11,041 nt of DNA. Origin: a bacterium (GTDB taxonomy: Bacteria; Cyanobacteriota; Vampirovibrionia; Gastranaerophilales; Gastranaerophilaceae). Below, piece after piece: positions 1 through 6,451 of the stretch. Position 1 is the first letter of the stretch; every line of letters starts with the position of its first letter. The notes beneath the pieces are model-generated. The model did not search any database and was not told the origin of the DNA. It was given only the letters and a program-made list of their open reading frames with translations. Both the position numbers and the translations under genes were made by a program. The stretch lies in assembly GCA_017995595.1 (NCBI GenBank), contig JAGOIO010000024.1:1-11041 (forward strand), given 5' to 3'.

Positions 1-1
1 A

Positions 2-985
2 AAACATAATGCAACGCCCGCTTTTGGAGCAGGTGCAGATACTTTATTCAACATTGCAAATGTATTTGAAAATAATGCAACAGCACAACTTCTTTCTAAC
101 GATGTCGGCACAGCCGGTGGACGTGCGATAAATGCAAGAAACAAACACGAAAGAACTGAAGTTTTAATTAGAGATGTCGGTTCTATATATTTCTATATGT
201 TTTGCCGTCATCACATAAATTCTTTATTTAACAAATTTGAAACTGGTAGAACAACAAGACTTAATCCAACAAGTGCCAAAATGTTTAATGATAATATTCT
301 ATCTAAGGCATTTACAGAAAAATCACCAAATGATGGTTATGTCTCTGAAGACTTCCAAAAAGTTATATTCGGTAACGAAAACGCAACTATTCCTGAATCA
401 ATTTCAAAACATTTTAAGAATGATGTTATTACATTAAATAAAATTGAAGAACTTGCAAAGACTAATACATCTGATATACCGAACGAAGTTCTTGAAAATG
501 CAAGAAAAATGGCAGATTTACAACCTGCAAGAGTTTTATCTCCAGAACTTATGGAAGAGTCAAAAGATGAAATCGGTAAAATTCTTACAAAAGAACAATT
601 ATTAAATAGTTATAAGGGTGGAATTGTGAATAATCCTGAAATGCTTCACAGTATTTTCAAGGAACGATTTAATTCACTTGATGATAAGTATGCTTATGTA
701 AGTGAAAATAAACTTGCAGATATACATAACCAATTAAAAGATTATGCAAAAGACATTATTAATAAAGCAAAATCTTCTGATTCAAAAATTACAATTAAAA
801 CTATTAAAAATACAGGTCGTGTAAACTTCGCAATGAATGCATTTAACTTATTGTTTGGATTTGGAGTTGCTTCATATTGCATCTCTACAGCAATACCTAA
901 ATTTCAATATTGGGTTACAAGAAAGACAACAGGTTCAAATGACTTCCCTGGAGTAACAACTTATAACGATACAAAGAAAAAATAA
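2..985 (+). CDS. Unrecognised protein, 5' end outside window
   Basis: The frame is open from the first complete codon at position 2, so the gene begins before the window and the ATG at 197 is internal. 327 codons are visible, ending at TAA 983-985. The left part is rich in Gly, Ala and Asn (GAGADTLFNIANVF, VGTAGGRAINARNKHERTE). A charged, mainly helical middle follows. Near the C-terminus there is a hydrophobic stretch of about 25 residues (roughly bases 838-915, AFNLLFGFGVASYCISTAI), followed by a short polar tail. This could be a membrane anchor or a buried helix. I recognise no catalytic motif or family and assign no function. Codon use matches the rest of the window. It converges on lepA, and the hairpin at 1012-1039 probably ends its transcript. 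Coding status is well supported; function is unknown. Confidence 0.85.
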   Translation, partial: KHNATPAFGAGADTLFNIANVFENNATAQLLSNDVGTAGGRAINARNKHERTEVLIRDVGSIYFYMFCRHHINSLFNKFETGRTTRLNPTSAKMFNDNILSKAFTEKSPNDGYVSEDFQKVIFGNENATIPESISKHFKNDVITLNKIEELAKTNTSDIPNEVLENARKMADLQPARVLSPELMEESKDEIGKILTKEQLLNSYKGGIVNNPEMLHSIFKERFNSLDDKYAYVSENKLADIHNQLKDYAKDIINKAKSSDSKITIKTIKNTGRVNFAMNAFNLLFGFGVASYCISTAIPKFQYWVTRKTTGSNDFPGVTTYNDTKKK

Positions 986-1011
986 AATATTAACATAACA
1001 AGCTAAATTAT

Positions 1012-1039
1012 AAGCTCAAACTATATATAGTTTGAGCTT
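1012..1039. terminator. Palindromic hairpin between converging genes
   Basis: This is a perfect 28-base palindrome; the left half AAGCTCAAACTATA is mirrored exactly. It lies 26 bases after the stop of the left-hand gene and 13 bases beyond the lepA stop. On the + strand it runs into a T-rich stretch (TTTTCTTT), as expected of an intrinsic terminator. On the - strand the following bases are less T-rich, so termination of lepA here is less certain. Confidence 0.75.
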
Positions 1040-1052
1040 TTCTTTATAAAAA

Positions 1053-2855
1053 TTAATCGTCTTCTAAGCTTAACACTGCCATAAAAGCTTCTTGAGGAAC
1101 TTCAACTCTACCTACAGCTTTCATACGTTTTTTACCTTTTTTCTGTTTTTCCAACAATTTACGTTTTCTTGAAATATCACCACCGTAACATTTATCTAAA
1201 ACACTTTTTCTTAATGCTTTAATATTAGTTCTGGCAATAAATCTACCGCCAATAGCAGCTTGAATTGGAACTTCAAATAATTGTCGTGGAATAATCTCTT
1301 TTAATTTTGCAGTAAGTTTTTGTCCGATATAGAATGCGTTATCTTTATGACAAATAACAGAAAGAGCATCAACGACCTCACCTGCAAGTAAAACATCTAA
1401 TTTTACAAGGTCAGAACGTTTATAACCGAAAAATTCATAATCCATGCTTGCATATCCTTTAGTTCTGGATTTTAATTGGTCATAAAAGTCTGTAATAACT
1501 TCACTCAACGGAATATGATATTCCAAATTTGTACGAATTTTGTCAAGATAAGTCATGTTAATAAATATACCACGTTTATCCTGAGACAACTCCATAAGAG
1601 TACCAACATATTCATTAGGAGCAATAATATTAACCCTAACGTAAGGTTCTTCAATGTAATCTCGAAGTTGAGGTGCCGGTAAGTTTGCAGGATTATCAAT
1701 TTCAAGCATTTCGCCATTTGTTTTGTAAACATGATAAACAACAGATGGTGCAGTCGTAACCAGCGATAAATTATACTCACGCTCTAAACGTTCTTGAATA
1801 ATCTCCATGTGAAGCATACCCAAAAAACCGCATCTAAAACCAAAACCTAAAGCAGAAGAAGTTTCAGGTTCAAACGTAATACTACTATCACTCAATTTTA
1901 ATTTTTCTAATGATTCTTTTAAATCTTGATAATCTTCATTGTCAACAGGATATAATCCGGAAAATACCATCGGTAAAGCTTCTTTATAACCTGCAAGAGG
2001 TTCAACTGCAGGTCTATCAACATGTGTAATTGTATCTCCGACAAATCTCGTTAATTCCTTTATTGAGCATGCCATATACCCGACATCGCCACATTTTAAT
2101 TCTTTTTTTTGTATTCTATTAGGAGTTTGGTAGCCTAATTCAACTACTTCATATTCTTTACCAGTAGCCATAAATCTCACTTTATCACCAAGCTTAATTG
2201 AACCGTCAACTATTTTAAAATAACAAACAGTACCTAAATATTGGTCATAAACGCTGTCAAATACTAATGCCCTTAAAGGCTTTTCCGTAGTATCAACAGG
2301 TGGTGGAACAAAGTCAACAATAGCTTCTAATACATCTTCAATACCGATTCCTGCTTTTGCACTGACAGGAATCGCCATGCTCGCATCTATACCCAAGTCA
2401 TCTTCAATTTCTTTTTTAACCTTTTCTACATCAGCTGACGGCAAATCAATCTTATTTATAACCGGAATAATTTCTAAATCTTGTTCAGCTGCTAAATAAA
2501 CATTAGCAAGCGTTTGAGCTTCAACACCTTGTGTCGCATCAACTACCAATAATGCACCTTCACAAGCGGCAAGCGAACGAGACACTTCGTAAGAAAAATC
2601 AACATGCCCCGGAGTATCAATTAAATTTAATTCATACTCTTTACCATTCTTTGCTTTATAATTCATTCTTGCAGCATTAAGCTTGATAGTAATTCCACGT
2701 TCTCTCTCAATATCCATAGTATCAAGAAGTTGTTCTTGCATATCTCGCTTTGCAATAGTACCCGTTTTTTCAAGCAATCTATCAGCAAGCGTTGATTTTC
2801 CATGGTCAATATGTGCTATTATACAAAAATTTCGTACTTCATCTCTATATTTCAT
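1053..2855 (-). CDS. lepA: Elongation factor 4 (LepA), translational GTPase
   Basis: LepA/EF4 is a ribosome-associated GTPase related to EF-G, linked to back-translocation and ribosome assembly, and acts in the cytosol. With the start at 2855 the protein has 600 residues, the usual length. Visible motifs are the P-loop AHIDHGKS (14-21), switch II DTPGH with the catalytic His (80-84) and NKID (134-137). After the G domain come domain II, the two EF-G-like domains and the LepA-specific C-terminal domain, whose signature is intact (CYGGDISRKRKLLEKQKKGK). A longer frame reaches an ATG at 2909, but that extension would add 18 Lys/Asn/Tyr-rich residues not found in the family and would lie over the gene's own promoter (2862-2891). 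The ATG at 2855 is preceded by no Shine-Dalgarno but sits exactly where transcription should start, so the mRNA looks leaderless. The gene diverges from pilT. Confidence 0.97.
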   Translation of the reverse strand: MKYRDEVRNFCIIAHIDHGKSTLADRLLEKTGTIAKRDMQEQLLDTMDIERERGITIKLNAARMNYKAKNGKEYELNLIDTPGHVDFSYEVSRSLAACEGALLVVDATQGVEAQTLANVYLAAEQDLEIIPVINKIDLPSADVEKVKKEIEDDLGIDASMAIPVSAKAGIGIEDVLEAIVDFVPPPVDTTEKPLRALVFDSVYDQYLGTVCYFKIVDGSIKLGDKVRFMATGKEYEVVELGYQTPNRIQKKELKCGDVGYMACSIKELTRFVGDTITHVDRPAVEPLAGYKEALPMVFSGLYPVDNEDYQDLKESLEKLKLSDSSITFEPETSSALGFGFRCGFLGMLHMEIIQERLEREYNLSLVTTAPSVVYHVYKTNGEMLEIDNPANLPAPQLRDYIEEPYVRVNIIAPNEYVGTLMELSQDKRGIFINMTYLDKIRTNLEYHIPLSEVITDFYDQLKSRTKGYASMDYEFFGYKRSDLVKLDVLLAGEVVDALSVICHKDNAFYIGQKLTAKLKEIIPRQLFEVPIQAAIGGRFIARTNIKALRKSVLDKCYGGDISRKRKLLEKQKKGKKRMKAVGRVEVPQEAFMAVLSLEDD

Positions 2856-2861
2856 ATTTAT

Positions 2862-2891
2862 ATTATATCTATAAAAGTTTAGTTTTGTAAA
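2862..2891 (-). promoter_or_regulatory. lepA promoter giving a leaderless mRNA
   Basis: Read on the - strand: TTTACA (2886-2891), 18 bases, TATAAT (2862-2867), six bases (ATAAAT), then the lepA ATG at 2855. The -10 box matches the sigma-70 consensus exactly and the -35 box matches five of six. Transcription normally starts seven bases after the -10 box, which here is the A of the ATG. This both decides the lepA start and implies a transcript with no 5' leader. Confidence 0.8.
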
Positions 2892-2956
2892 TATCTTTTT
2901 TATTTTCATATTAAAGTGTTATTATATAAAAAAATATATTATCAAGATTATCAAGA

Positions 2957-2963
2957 GAAAGGA
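2957..2963 (+). promoter_or_regulatory. Ribosome binding site of pilT
   Basis: GAAAGGA ends six bases before the ATG at 2970. This good Shine-Dalgarno with normal spacing selects 2970 over the in-frame ATG at 2916. The earlier ATG would add an Ile/Tyr/Lys-rich extension absent from PilT proteins. Confidence 0.85.
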
Positions 2964-2969
2964 TTTCGT

Positions 2970-4043
2970 ATGCTTATTGAAGAGCTGTTGGAGTTAGTTG
3001 TAGCACAAAAAGGTAGTGATTTACATATTTCATCAGGTTTACCACCTGTTATTCGTGTTGACGGTAAATTGCAAAGAACAGACCAACCTCCACTTTCTCC
3101 AGATGATGTTGAAACATTATTATTTCCAATGCTGTCAAATGACCAACGTCGTCGTCTTGAACAAGAATGGGAACTTGATTTTTCTTATGGTATTCAAGGA
3201 TTAAGCCGTTTTCGTGTAAACTTCTATAAAGATAAAGGCAACTATGCTGCAGCTTTCCGTGTAATTGAGTCTGTAGTCCCAAGTTTTGATAAACTTGGTT
3301 TACCTCCTGTAGTTCAAAAAACCGCTGAAAAACCTCGTGGCATGATTTTGGTAACAGGTCCAACCGGAAGTGGTAAGTCAACAACACTTGCATCTATGGT
3401 TGATTATATTAATACCTCAAGAAGTGAGCATATTCTAACAATTGAAGACCCTATCGAGTTTGTTCACACTTCTAAAAAAAGTATTATTCACCAACGTGAA
3501 TTAGGACAAGATACACGTTCATTCGGAAATGCATTGAAGTCAGCATTACGTGAAGACCCCGATGTTATTCTGGTTGGTGAGTTAAGAGACTTGGAAACTA
3601 TCAGTTTGGCAATTACTGCCGCAGAAACAGGCCACTTAGTGTTAGGAACACTTCACACGTCTTCTGCCAGCCAAACTATTGACCGTATTATCGATGTATT
3701 TCCTGAAGGTCAGCAACAACAAATTCGTGTTCAATTATCAAACTCTTTGGTTGCCGTATTTGCTCAAACCCTATTACCAAGAGTTCAACCTGACGGCACT
3801 AAAAAAGGTCGTGTTATGGCTCAAGAAATAATGTTGGTTATACCTGCGATTGCAAACCTTATCCGTGAAGCTAAGGCTGCACAAATATATTCTTCTATAC
3901 AAATGAATCAGGGACTTGGTATGCAAACACTTGAAATGGCTCTAAAAGACTTATATTTAAAGAAAATGATTACTCTTGAAGATGCACTTGCTCGTTCTTC
4001 AAGACCTGATGAATTAAAGCGTTCTATTGAACAAGGCAGATAA
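2970..4043 (+). CDS. pilT: Type IV pilus retraction ATPase PilT
   Basis: PilT is the hexameric cytosolic ATPase that drives depolymerisation of type IV pili, giving twitching motility and pilus-dependent uptake. The protein has 357 residues, a normal length. Motifs in order: the PilT N-terminal signature GSDLHIS (15-21), Walker A GPTGSGKST (130-138), the Asp box EDPIEF (159-164), the AIRED-type Walker B LREDPDVILVGELRD with catalytic Glu 204 (193-207), and the His box HLVLGTLHT (222-230). A late GLGMQTLEMAL segment (315-325) also matches the family. The start at 2970 is fixed by a good Shine-Dalgarno. A weak promoter (TTTTCA 2903-2908, 16 bases, TATAAA 2925-2930) is possible in the gap shared with lepA. 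No other pilus genes lie nearby, so it is transcribed alone and ends at the hairpin at 4073-4108. Arg codon use differs from neighbouring genes: 17 of 22 are CGT. Confidence 0.96.
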   Translation: MLIEELLELVVAQKGSDLHISSGLPPVIRVDGKLQRTDQPPLSPDDVETLLFPMLSNDQRRRLEQEWELDFSYGIQGLSRFRVNFYKDKGNYAAAFRVIESVVPSFDKLGLPPVVQKTAEKPRGMILVTGPTGSGKSTTLASMVDYINTSRSEHILTIEDPIEFVHTSKKSIIHQRELGQDTRSFGNALKSALREDPDVILVGELRDLETISLAITAAETGHLVLGTLHTSSASQTIDRIIDVFPEGQQQQIRVQLSNSLVAVFAQTLLPRVQPDGTKKGRVMAQEIMLVIPAIANLIREAKAAQIYSSIQMNQGLGMQTLEMALKDLYLKKMITLEDALARSSRPDELKRSIEQGR

Positions 4044-4072
4044 CCAAACATCATTATATATATTTTGTAATT

Positions 4073-4108
4073 ATAGCGATATCACATTATAGTATGCGAT
4101 ATCGCTAT
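4073..4108 (+). terminator. Intrinsic terminator of pilT
   Basis: An 11-base perfect stem (ATAGCGATATC at 4073-4083 with GATATCGCTAT at 4098-4108) encloses a 14-base loop and is followed by TTTTATATATA. It begins 30 bases after the pilT stop. The stem contains a few G-C pairs in an otherwise very AT-rich gap, which supports selection for pairing. Confidence 0.75.
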
Positions 4109-4142
4109 TTTATATATACTATTTATTTACATTTTGTTAAGA

Positions 4143-4157
4143 CATGTTACAAACATG
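4143..4157. repeat. Short inverted repeat, possible operator
   Basis: CATGTT and AACATG are perfect inverted copies around ACA. The repeat lies in the 187-base gap between pilT and the next gene, 74 bases before that gene's ATG and just after TTTACA (4126-4131). The symmetry and 15-base size suit a dimeric repressor site, but no matching regulator is known and no convincing promoter could be paired with it. Chance is possible. Confidence 0.25.
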
Positions 4158-4218
4158 CAAGGACTCACGCAATTTTATATTCTTTAAATACTTTATATAT
4201 ATACAGGATATTAAAAAC

Positions 4219-4223
4219 GAGGA
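4219..4223 (+). promoter_or_regulatory. Ribosome binding site of the 165-residue gene
   Basis: GAGGA ends seven bases before the ATG at 4231. It selects that start over the in-frame ATG at 4144, which has no Shine-Dalgarno and would add 29 unlikely residues. Confidence 0.8.
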
Positions 4224-4230
4224 CAAAAAG

Positions 4231-4728
4231 ATGGGCTTCTTGATATTTGCACTACGCAAATTACAATTGAAGAGAAAACAAAGTCAACTGGAATACAGAT
4301 CAGTTGTTCTTGGTCAAAGAGTTGAAAACATTCAAGAGCAAGAGGCAATGTTACAGAGAGCATTGTCAGGAGCTAAGAATTGTGCAATGATGGCTATAGA
4401 ATCAACACCTTCGATATTCAATAACTTGTCAGGTGTAAATTTCGGAGACCAGGAGGCAGCAGCAAATCAAACTAAATATATACAGGCGATGGAAGTAATG
4501 CAAAATGAACAAAGTCTGAAAGCTGTATCAACTAATTTTACAAACAGTTTATTTGAAAACGTTTCTTCATCAAGATTGGGAGTTTTGAAATCCCAAGAAG
4601 ATGCAATACAACACGAGTTAGACTCAAACAATTCTCAAATGAAATATATAAGTGCAGAATTGCAAGAAGTATCAAAACAAGAGGATCAAGCCGCAAAAGA
4701 CGATGCACCAAAATTCGGTCAAGGCTAA
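4231..4728 (+). CDS. Small coiled-coil protein of unknown function
   Basis: The protein has 165 residues and I do not recognise a characterised family. It opens with a short hydrophobic and basic segment (MGFLIFALRKLQLKRK, 1-16). A Gln/Glu-rich helix follows (about 17-46), then an uncharged middle with the only cysteine (Cys 51), and then a second strongly amphipathic helix (about 116-156, DAIQHELDSNNSQMKYISAE). The tail AKDDAPKFGQG is acidic then glycine-rich. There is no cleavable signal peptide and no enzyme motif. The helical, Gln-rich build resembles small structural or secretion-apparatus proteins, but that is only a resemblance. It has its own Shine-Dalgarno (4219-4223), is separated from pilT by a terminator and ends at a strong two-way terminator, so it is a single-gene unit. 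The low codon complexity and good start support a real gene. Confidence 0.82.
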   Translation: MGFLIFALRKLQLKRKQSQLEYRSVVLGQRVENIQEQEAMLQRALSGAKNCAMMAIESTPSIFNNLSGVNFGDQEAAANQTKYIQAMEVMQNEQSLKAVSTNFTNSLFENVSSSRLGVLKSQEDAIQHELDSNNSQMKYISAELQEVSKQEDQAAKDDAPKFGQG

Positions 4729-4742
4729 AAAATATTTTAAAC

Positions 4743-4780
4743 AAAAAAACACCAACTTTGAAAAAAGTTGGTGTTTTTTT
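4743..4780. terminator. Strong two-way terminator
   Basis: A 17-base perfect stem (AAAAAAACACCAACTTT at 4743-4759 with its complement at 4764-4780) is closed by a GAAA tetraloop. Because the stem is flanked by A on one side and T on the other, each strand shows a G/C-containing hairpin followed by a run of seven T. It lies 14 bases after the 165-residue gene and 3 bases beyond the ferredoxin stop, and should terminate both. Confidence 0.92.
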
Positions 4781-4783
4781 GTA

Positions 4784-4969
4784 TTAATACTCCTTGATAT
4801 GTATTGCATTAACAGGGCATGCAAGTGCAGCATCTATGCAATCATCTTCCTTTCCTTCAATAAAATCAGAATTTACGGTAGCATAATTATCATAAATTTC
4901 AAAAATTTCAGGATTTATTGCAGAACATGCTCCACAACCGGTACATTTATCAGAAATACTTACTTTCAT
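4784..4969 (-). CDS. Small [4Fe-4S] ferredoxin
   Basis: This 61-residue electron carrier belongs to the single-cluster bacterial ferredoxin family, which passes low-potential electrons between cytosolic redox enzymes in anaerobes. The cluster ligands are visible as Cys 9, Cys 12 and Cys 15 (CTGCGAC) and Cys 51 followed by Pro (CP). The second half (AALACPVNAIHIKEY) is typical. Thermotoga-type ferredoxins of this size carry two further cysteines that form a disulfide. Here the late one is present (Cys 44), but the early one is replaced (Asn 19 in SAINPE), leaving Cys 44 unpaired. The start is certain: AGGAGG lies five bases upstream (4975-4980 on the + strand), behind a good promoter. There is no partner enzyme nearby, so the redox partner cannot be inferred. 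The gene is transcribed alone. Confidence 0.92.
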   Translation of the reverse strand: MKVSISDKCTGCGACSAINPEIFEIYDNYATVNSDFIEGKEDDCIDAALACPVNAIHIKEY

Positions 4970-4974
4970 TTTTC

Positions 4975-4980
4975 CCTCCT
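4975..4980 (-). promoter_or_regulatory. Consensus ribosome binding site of the ferredoxin
   Basis: A full AGGAGG on the - strand lies five bases before the ATG at 4969. It is the strongest Shine-Dalgarno in the window and suggests high translation. Confidence 0.9.
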
Positions 4981-4991
4981 AAATCTCTACA

Positions 4992-5020
4992 ATAATATAT
5001 TTACACATTTTCATTAACAA
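4992..5020 (-). promoter_or_regulatory. Ferredoxin promoter
   Basis: On the - strand: TTGTTA (5015-5020), 17 bases, TATTAT (4992-4997). Each box matches the sigma-70 consensus at four or five positions and the spacing is ideal. The predicted start near 4985 gives a leader of about 16 bases containing the AGGAGG site. Confidence 0.65.
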
Positions 5021-5092
5021 AAAATGCGAAGAAATGCTTATTAAGATTATCCGGTCAACTAATAAGAAATATTAAATCAATTAAATAAATGA

Positions 5093-5120
5093 TTGATTAT
5101 TTTATAAAAAACATTAAGAT
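5093..5120 (+). promoter_or_regulatory. Probable promoter of the EF-hand gene
   Basis: TTGATT (5093-5098), 16 bases, TAAGAT (5115-5120). The predicted start near 5127 gives a short leader that includes AAGGAG (5133-5138), five bases before the ATG. The -35 box sits in the right arm of a 7-base inverted repeat (AATCAAT 5075-5081, ATTGATT 5092-5098), which could bind a regulator or be chance in AT-rich DNA. Confidence 0.45.
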
Positions 5121-5143
5121 TAAAATGATAAAAAGGAGATACT

Positions 5144-5713
5144 ATGAGTACATTAAACGGAAATTCACTATTTTCAGGAATATATTCTGGACTTACCAGC
5201 ACATATTCGTTAATTTCTTCTCAATATTCAGGAGAAGTTACATTGAGTAATATTGCATCAGCAATGACGAATACATCAAATGCAACAACATTAAATCAAA
5301 ACTTTGCATCTTATTTGCAGTCAAATTTTTCGACATTAGATACAGATAAAGATGGTAAATTATCATCAACTGAATTTTCTACAGCAACTAATAAGATTTA
5401 TTCACAAGGTTTAACGCAATATCAATTATCACAACTTGGAACAGCATCAGGCATGTCAACAGAAACTTTATCTGAAGTTCTAGAACATTTTGCAGAAGTA
5501 GATGCAAATGGTGATGGTAAAGTAACGACTTCTGAGATTACATCATACAAGATAAAATCTCAGGAAGAGAAAAAGAAAACAGAATTTGCTAATCAAGCGG
5601 CATCAAATATGTCTGTATTTTACGGAAGTGATGACTCATCAAGCAGTTCTGCACAAGCTTCAAGCTTATTAGACTACAAATACAGTACAAATAGCTCAGG
5701 AAGTTCATCATAG
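5144..5713 (+). CDS. EF-hand calcium-binding protein
   Basis: The protein has 189 residues and two canonical 12-residue EF-hand loops. Loop 1 is DTDKDGKLSSTE (66-77; ligands Asp 66, Asp 68, Asp 70, Glu 77). Loop 2 is DANGDGKVTTSE (120-131; Asp 120, Asn 122, Asp 124, Glu 131). Both have the expected acidic ligands and the central Gly, so Ca2+ binding is likely. The first 60 residues are Ser/Thr/Asn-rich and the tail (162-189) is largely Ser. There is no classical signal peptide or membrane segment. The sequence contains no Arg, Cys, Trp or Pro, an unusual composition that suits an extracellular or surface protein exported by another route, or a flexible cytosolic sensor. AAGGAG lies five bases before the ATG. 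It is a single gene that converges on mlaE. Calcium binding is a solid inference; its partner and site are unknown. Confidence 0.9.
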   Translation: MSTLNGNSLFSGIYSGLTSTYSLISSQYSGEVTLSNIASAMTNTSNATTLNQNFASYLQSNFSTLDTDKDGKLSSTEFSTATNKIYSQGLTQYQLSQLGTASGMSTETLSEVLEHFAEVDANGDGKVTTSEITSYKIKSQEEKKKTEFANQAASNMSVFYGSDDSSSSSAQASSLLDYKYSTNSSGSSS

Positions 5714-5719
5714 TAAAAC

Positions 5720-6451
5720 TTATACATAGAAAATAATATCTATTATAAAGTCCACGATAATCATATAAATTGTGGACTTTATTGCTGCTTGAGTGGTTGC
5801 AGTACCAACTTCTTTAGCACCACCATCTGTTGAATATCCTTGCGTAGCACAGACTAGAGCAACAGTAACACCAAAGCAAAATGCCTTAAAAATACTAACA
5901 TAGATATCACGAGTTTTTAACCACAACCAAACAGATGTAATATACCTATTCGGGTGCAAATTAATAGTGAAAAAGCAAATAAACATTCCACCGATAATAG
6001 CAAGCAATTCAGCTACTAAAACTACCATTGGAACAGTAACAGCTGCAGATAAAAGACGAGGAGCGAAATAATAACCCACAGGTTCAACTTTTAAAGTTTT
6101 TATCGCATCAACCTGAGAGGTAACTTTCATGTTAGCTATTTCAGCACTAATTGCCGTTCCAGCCCTTGCACTAATAGCTAAAGCAACAAAACTTGGAGCA
6201 ACTTCTCTTATAATAATCAATGTCATAGTTCCGCCGACATAACTTTCGGCACCGGATATCAAAAATTCCTTTGAAACTTGTATAGCTATAACTGCAGATG
6301 CAATAAAAGCGATAATTAACGAAATTGGTAAGGAATCATAACTAATTGCCGCAGCTTGTGAGACAACACTTGTAAACCTAACTCGTCCCGAAAGCATGTA
6401 TTTTATACTTTTTATTAAATTTTGAACGCATAAGCCTAAAAAACTTATCAT
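5720..6451 (-). CDS. mlaE: MlaE-family lipid ABC transporter permease
   Basis: MlaE (YrbE/Ttg2B) permeases form the membrane core of ABC systems that move phospholipids or other lipids between the inner and outer membranes of diderm bacteria. The protein has 243 residues, normal for the family, with about five hydrophobic segments (for example 43-58, 75-92, 133-163, 187-203 and 226-242). The family signature is intact: REVAPSFVALAISARAGTAI, then EIANMKVTSQVDAIKTLKVEPV (82-125), and late GYSTDGGAKEVGTATTQAA (205-223). The ATPase (MlaF) and MCE protein (MlaD) genes normally found beside it are absent on both sides. It must pair with components encoded elsewhere. The ATG at 6451 has a GGGGAT nine bases upstream, a moderate ribosome site. 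Its last 25 codons contain the inverted repeat 5745-5782. A 6-codon frame (6448-6468) ends across its ATG. Confidence 0.94.
   Translation of the reverse strand: MISFLGLCVQNLIKSIKYMLSGRVRFTSVVSQAAAISYDSLPISLIIAFIASAVIAIQVSKEFLISGAESYVGGTMTLIIIREVAPSFVALAISARAGTAISAEIANMKVTSQVDAIKTLKVEPVGYYFAPRLLSAAVTVPMVVLVAELLAIIGGMFICFFTINLHPNRYITSVWLWLKTRDIYVSIFKAFCFGVTVALVCATQGYSTDGGAKEVGTATTQAAIKSTIYMIIVDFIIDIIFYV
5745..5782. repeat. Hairpin inside the 3' end of mlaE
   Basis: ATAAAGTCCAC (5745-5755) and GTGGACTTTAT (5772-5782) are perfect inverted arms around 16 bases. The hairpin starts 31 bases after the EF-hand stop and is the only candidate terminator for that gene, but lies wholly within mlaE coding sequence. 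Neither strand has a clean T-run after it, so it may act in 3' end protection or be a weak terminator. Confidence 0.55.

Noticed and set aside
1476..1682. Small open frame antisense to lepA
   Set aside because: lepA is conserved across this stretch; nothing supports a second gene.
2856..2909. Longer lepA with an ATG at 2909
   Set aside because: The added 18 residues are absent from LepA proteins and would cover a near-consensus promoter that places transcription at 2855.
3049..3393. 114-codon open frame antisense to pilT
   Set aside because: It is the reverse shadow of conserved pilT codons, with no ribosome site and no recognisable domain.
4144..4230. Longer form of the 165-residue protein from the ATG at 4144
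   Set aside because: No Shine-Dalgarno there, the added residues are unlike the rest, and GAGGA precedes the ATG at 4231 at ideal spacing.
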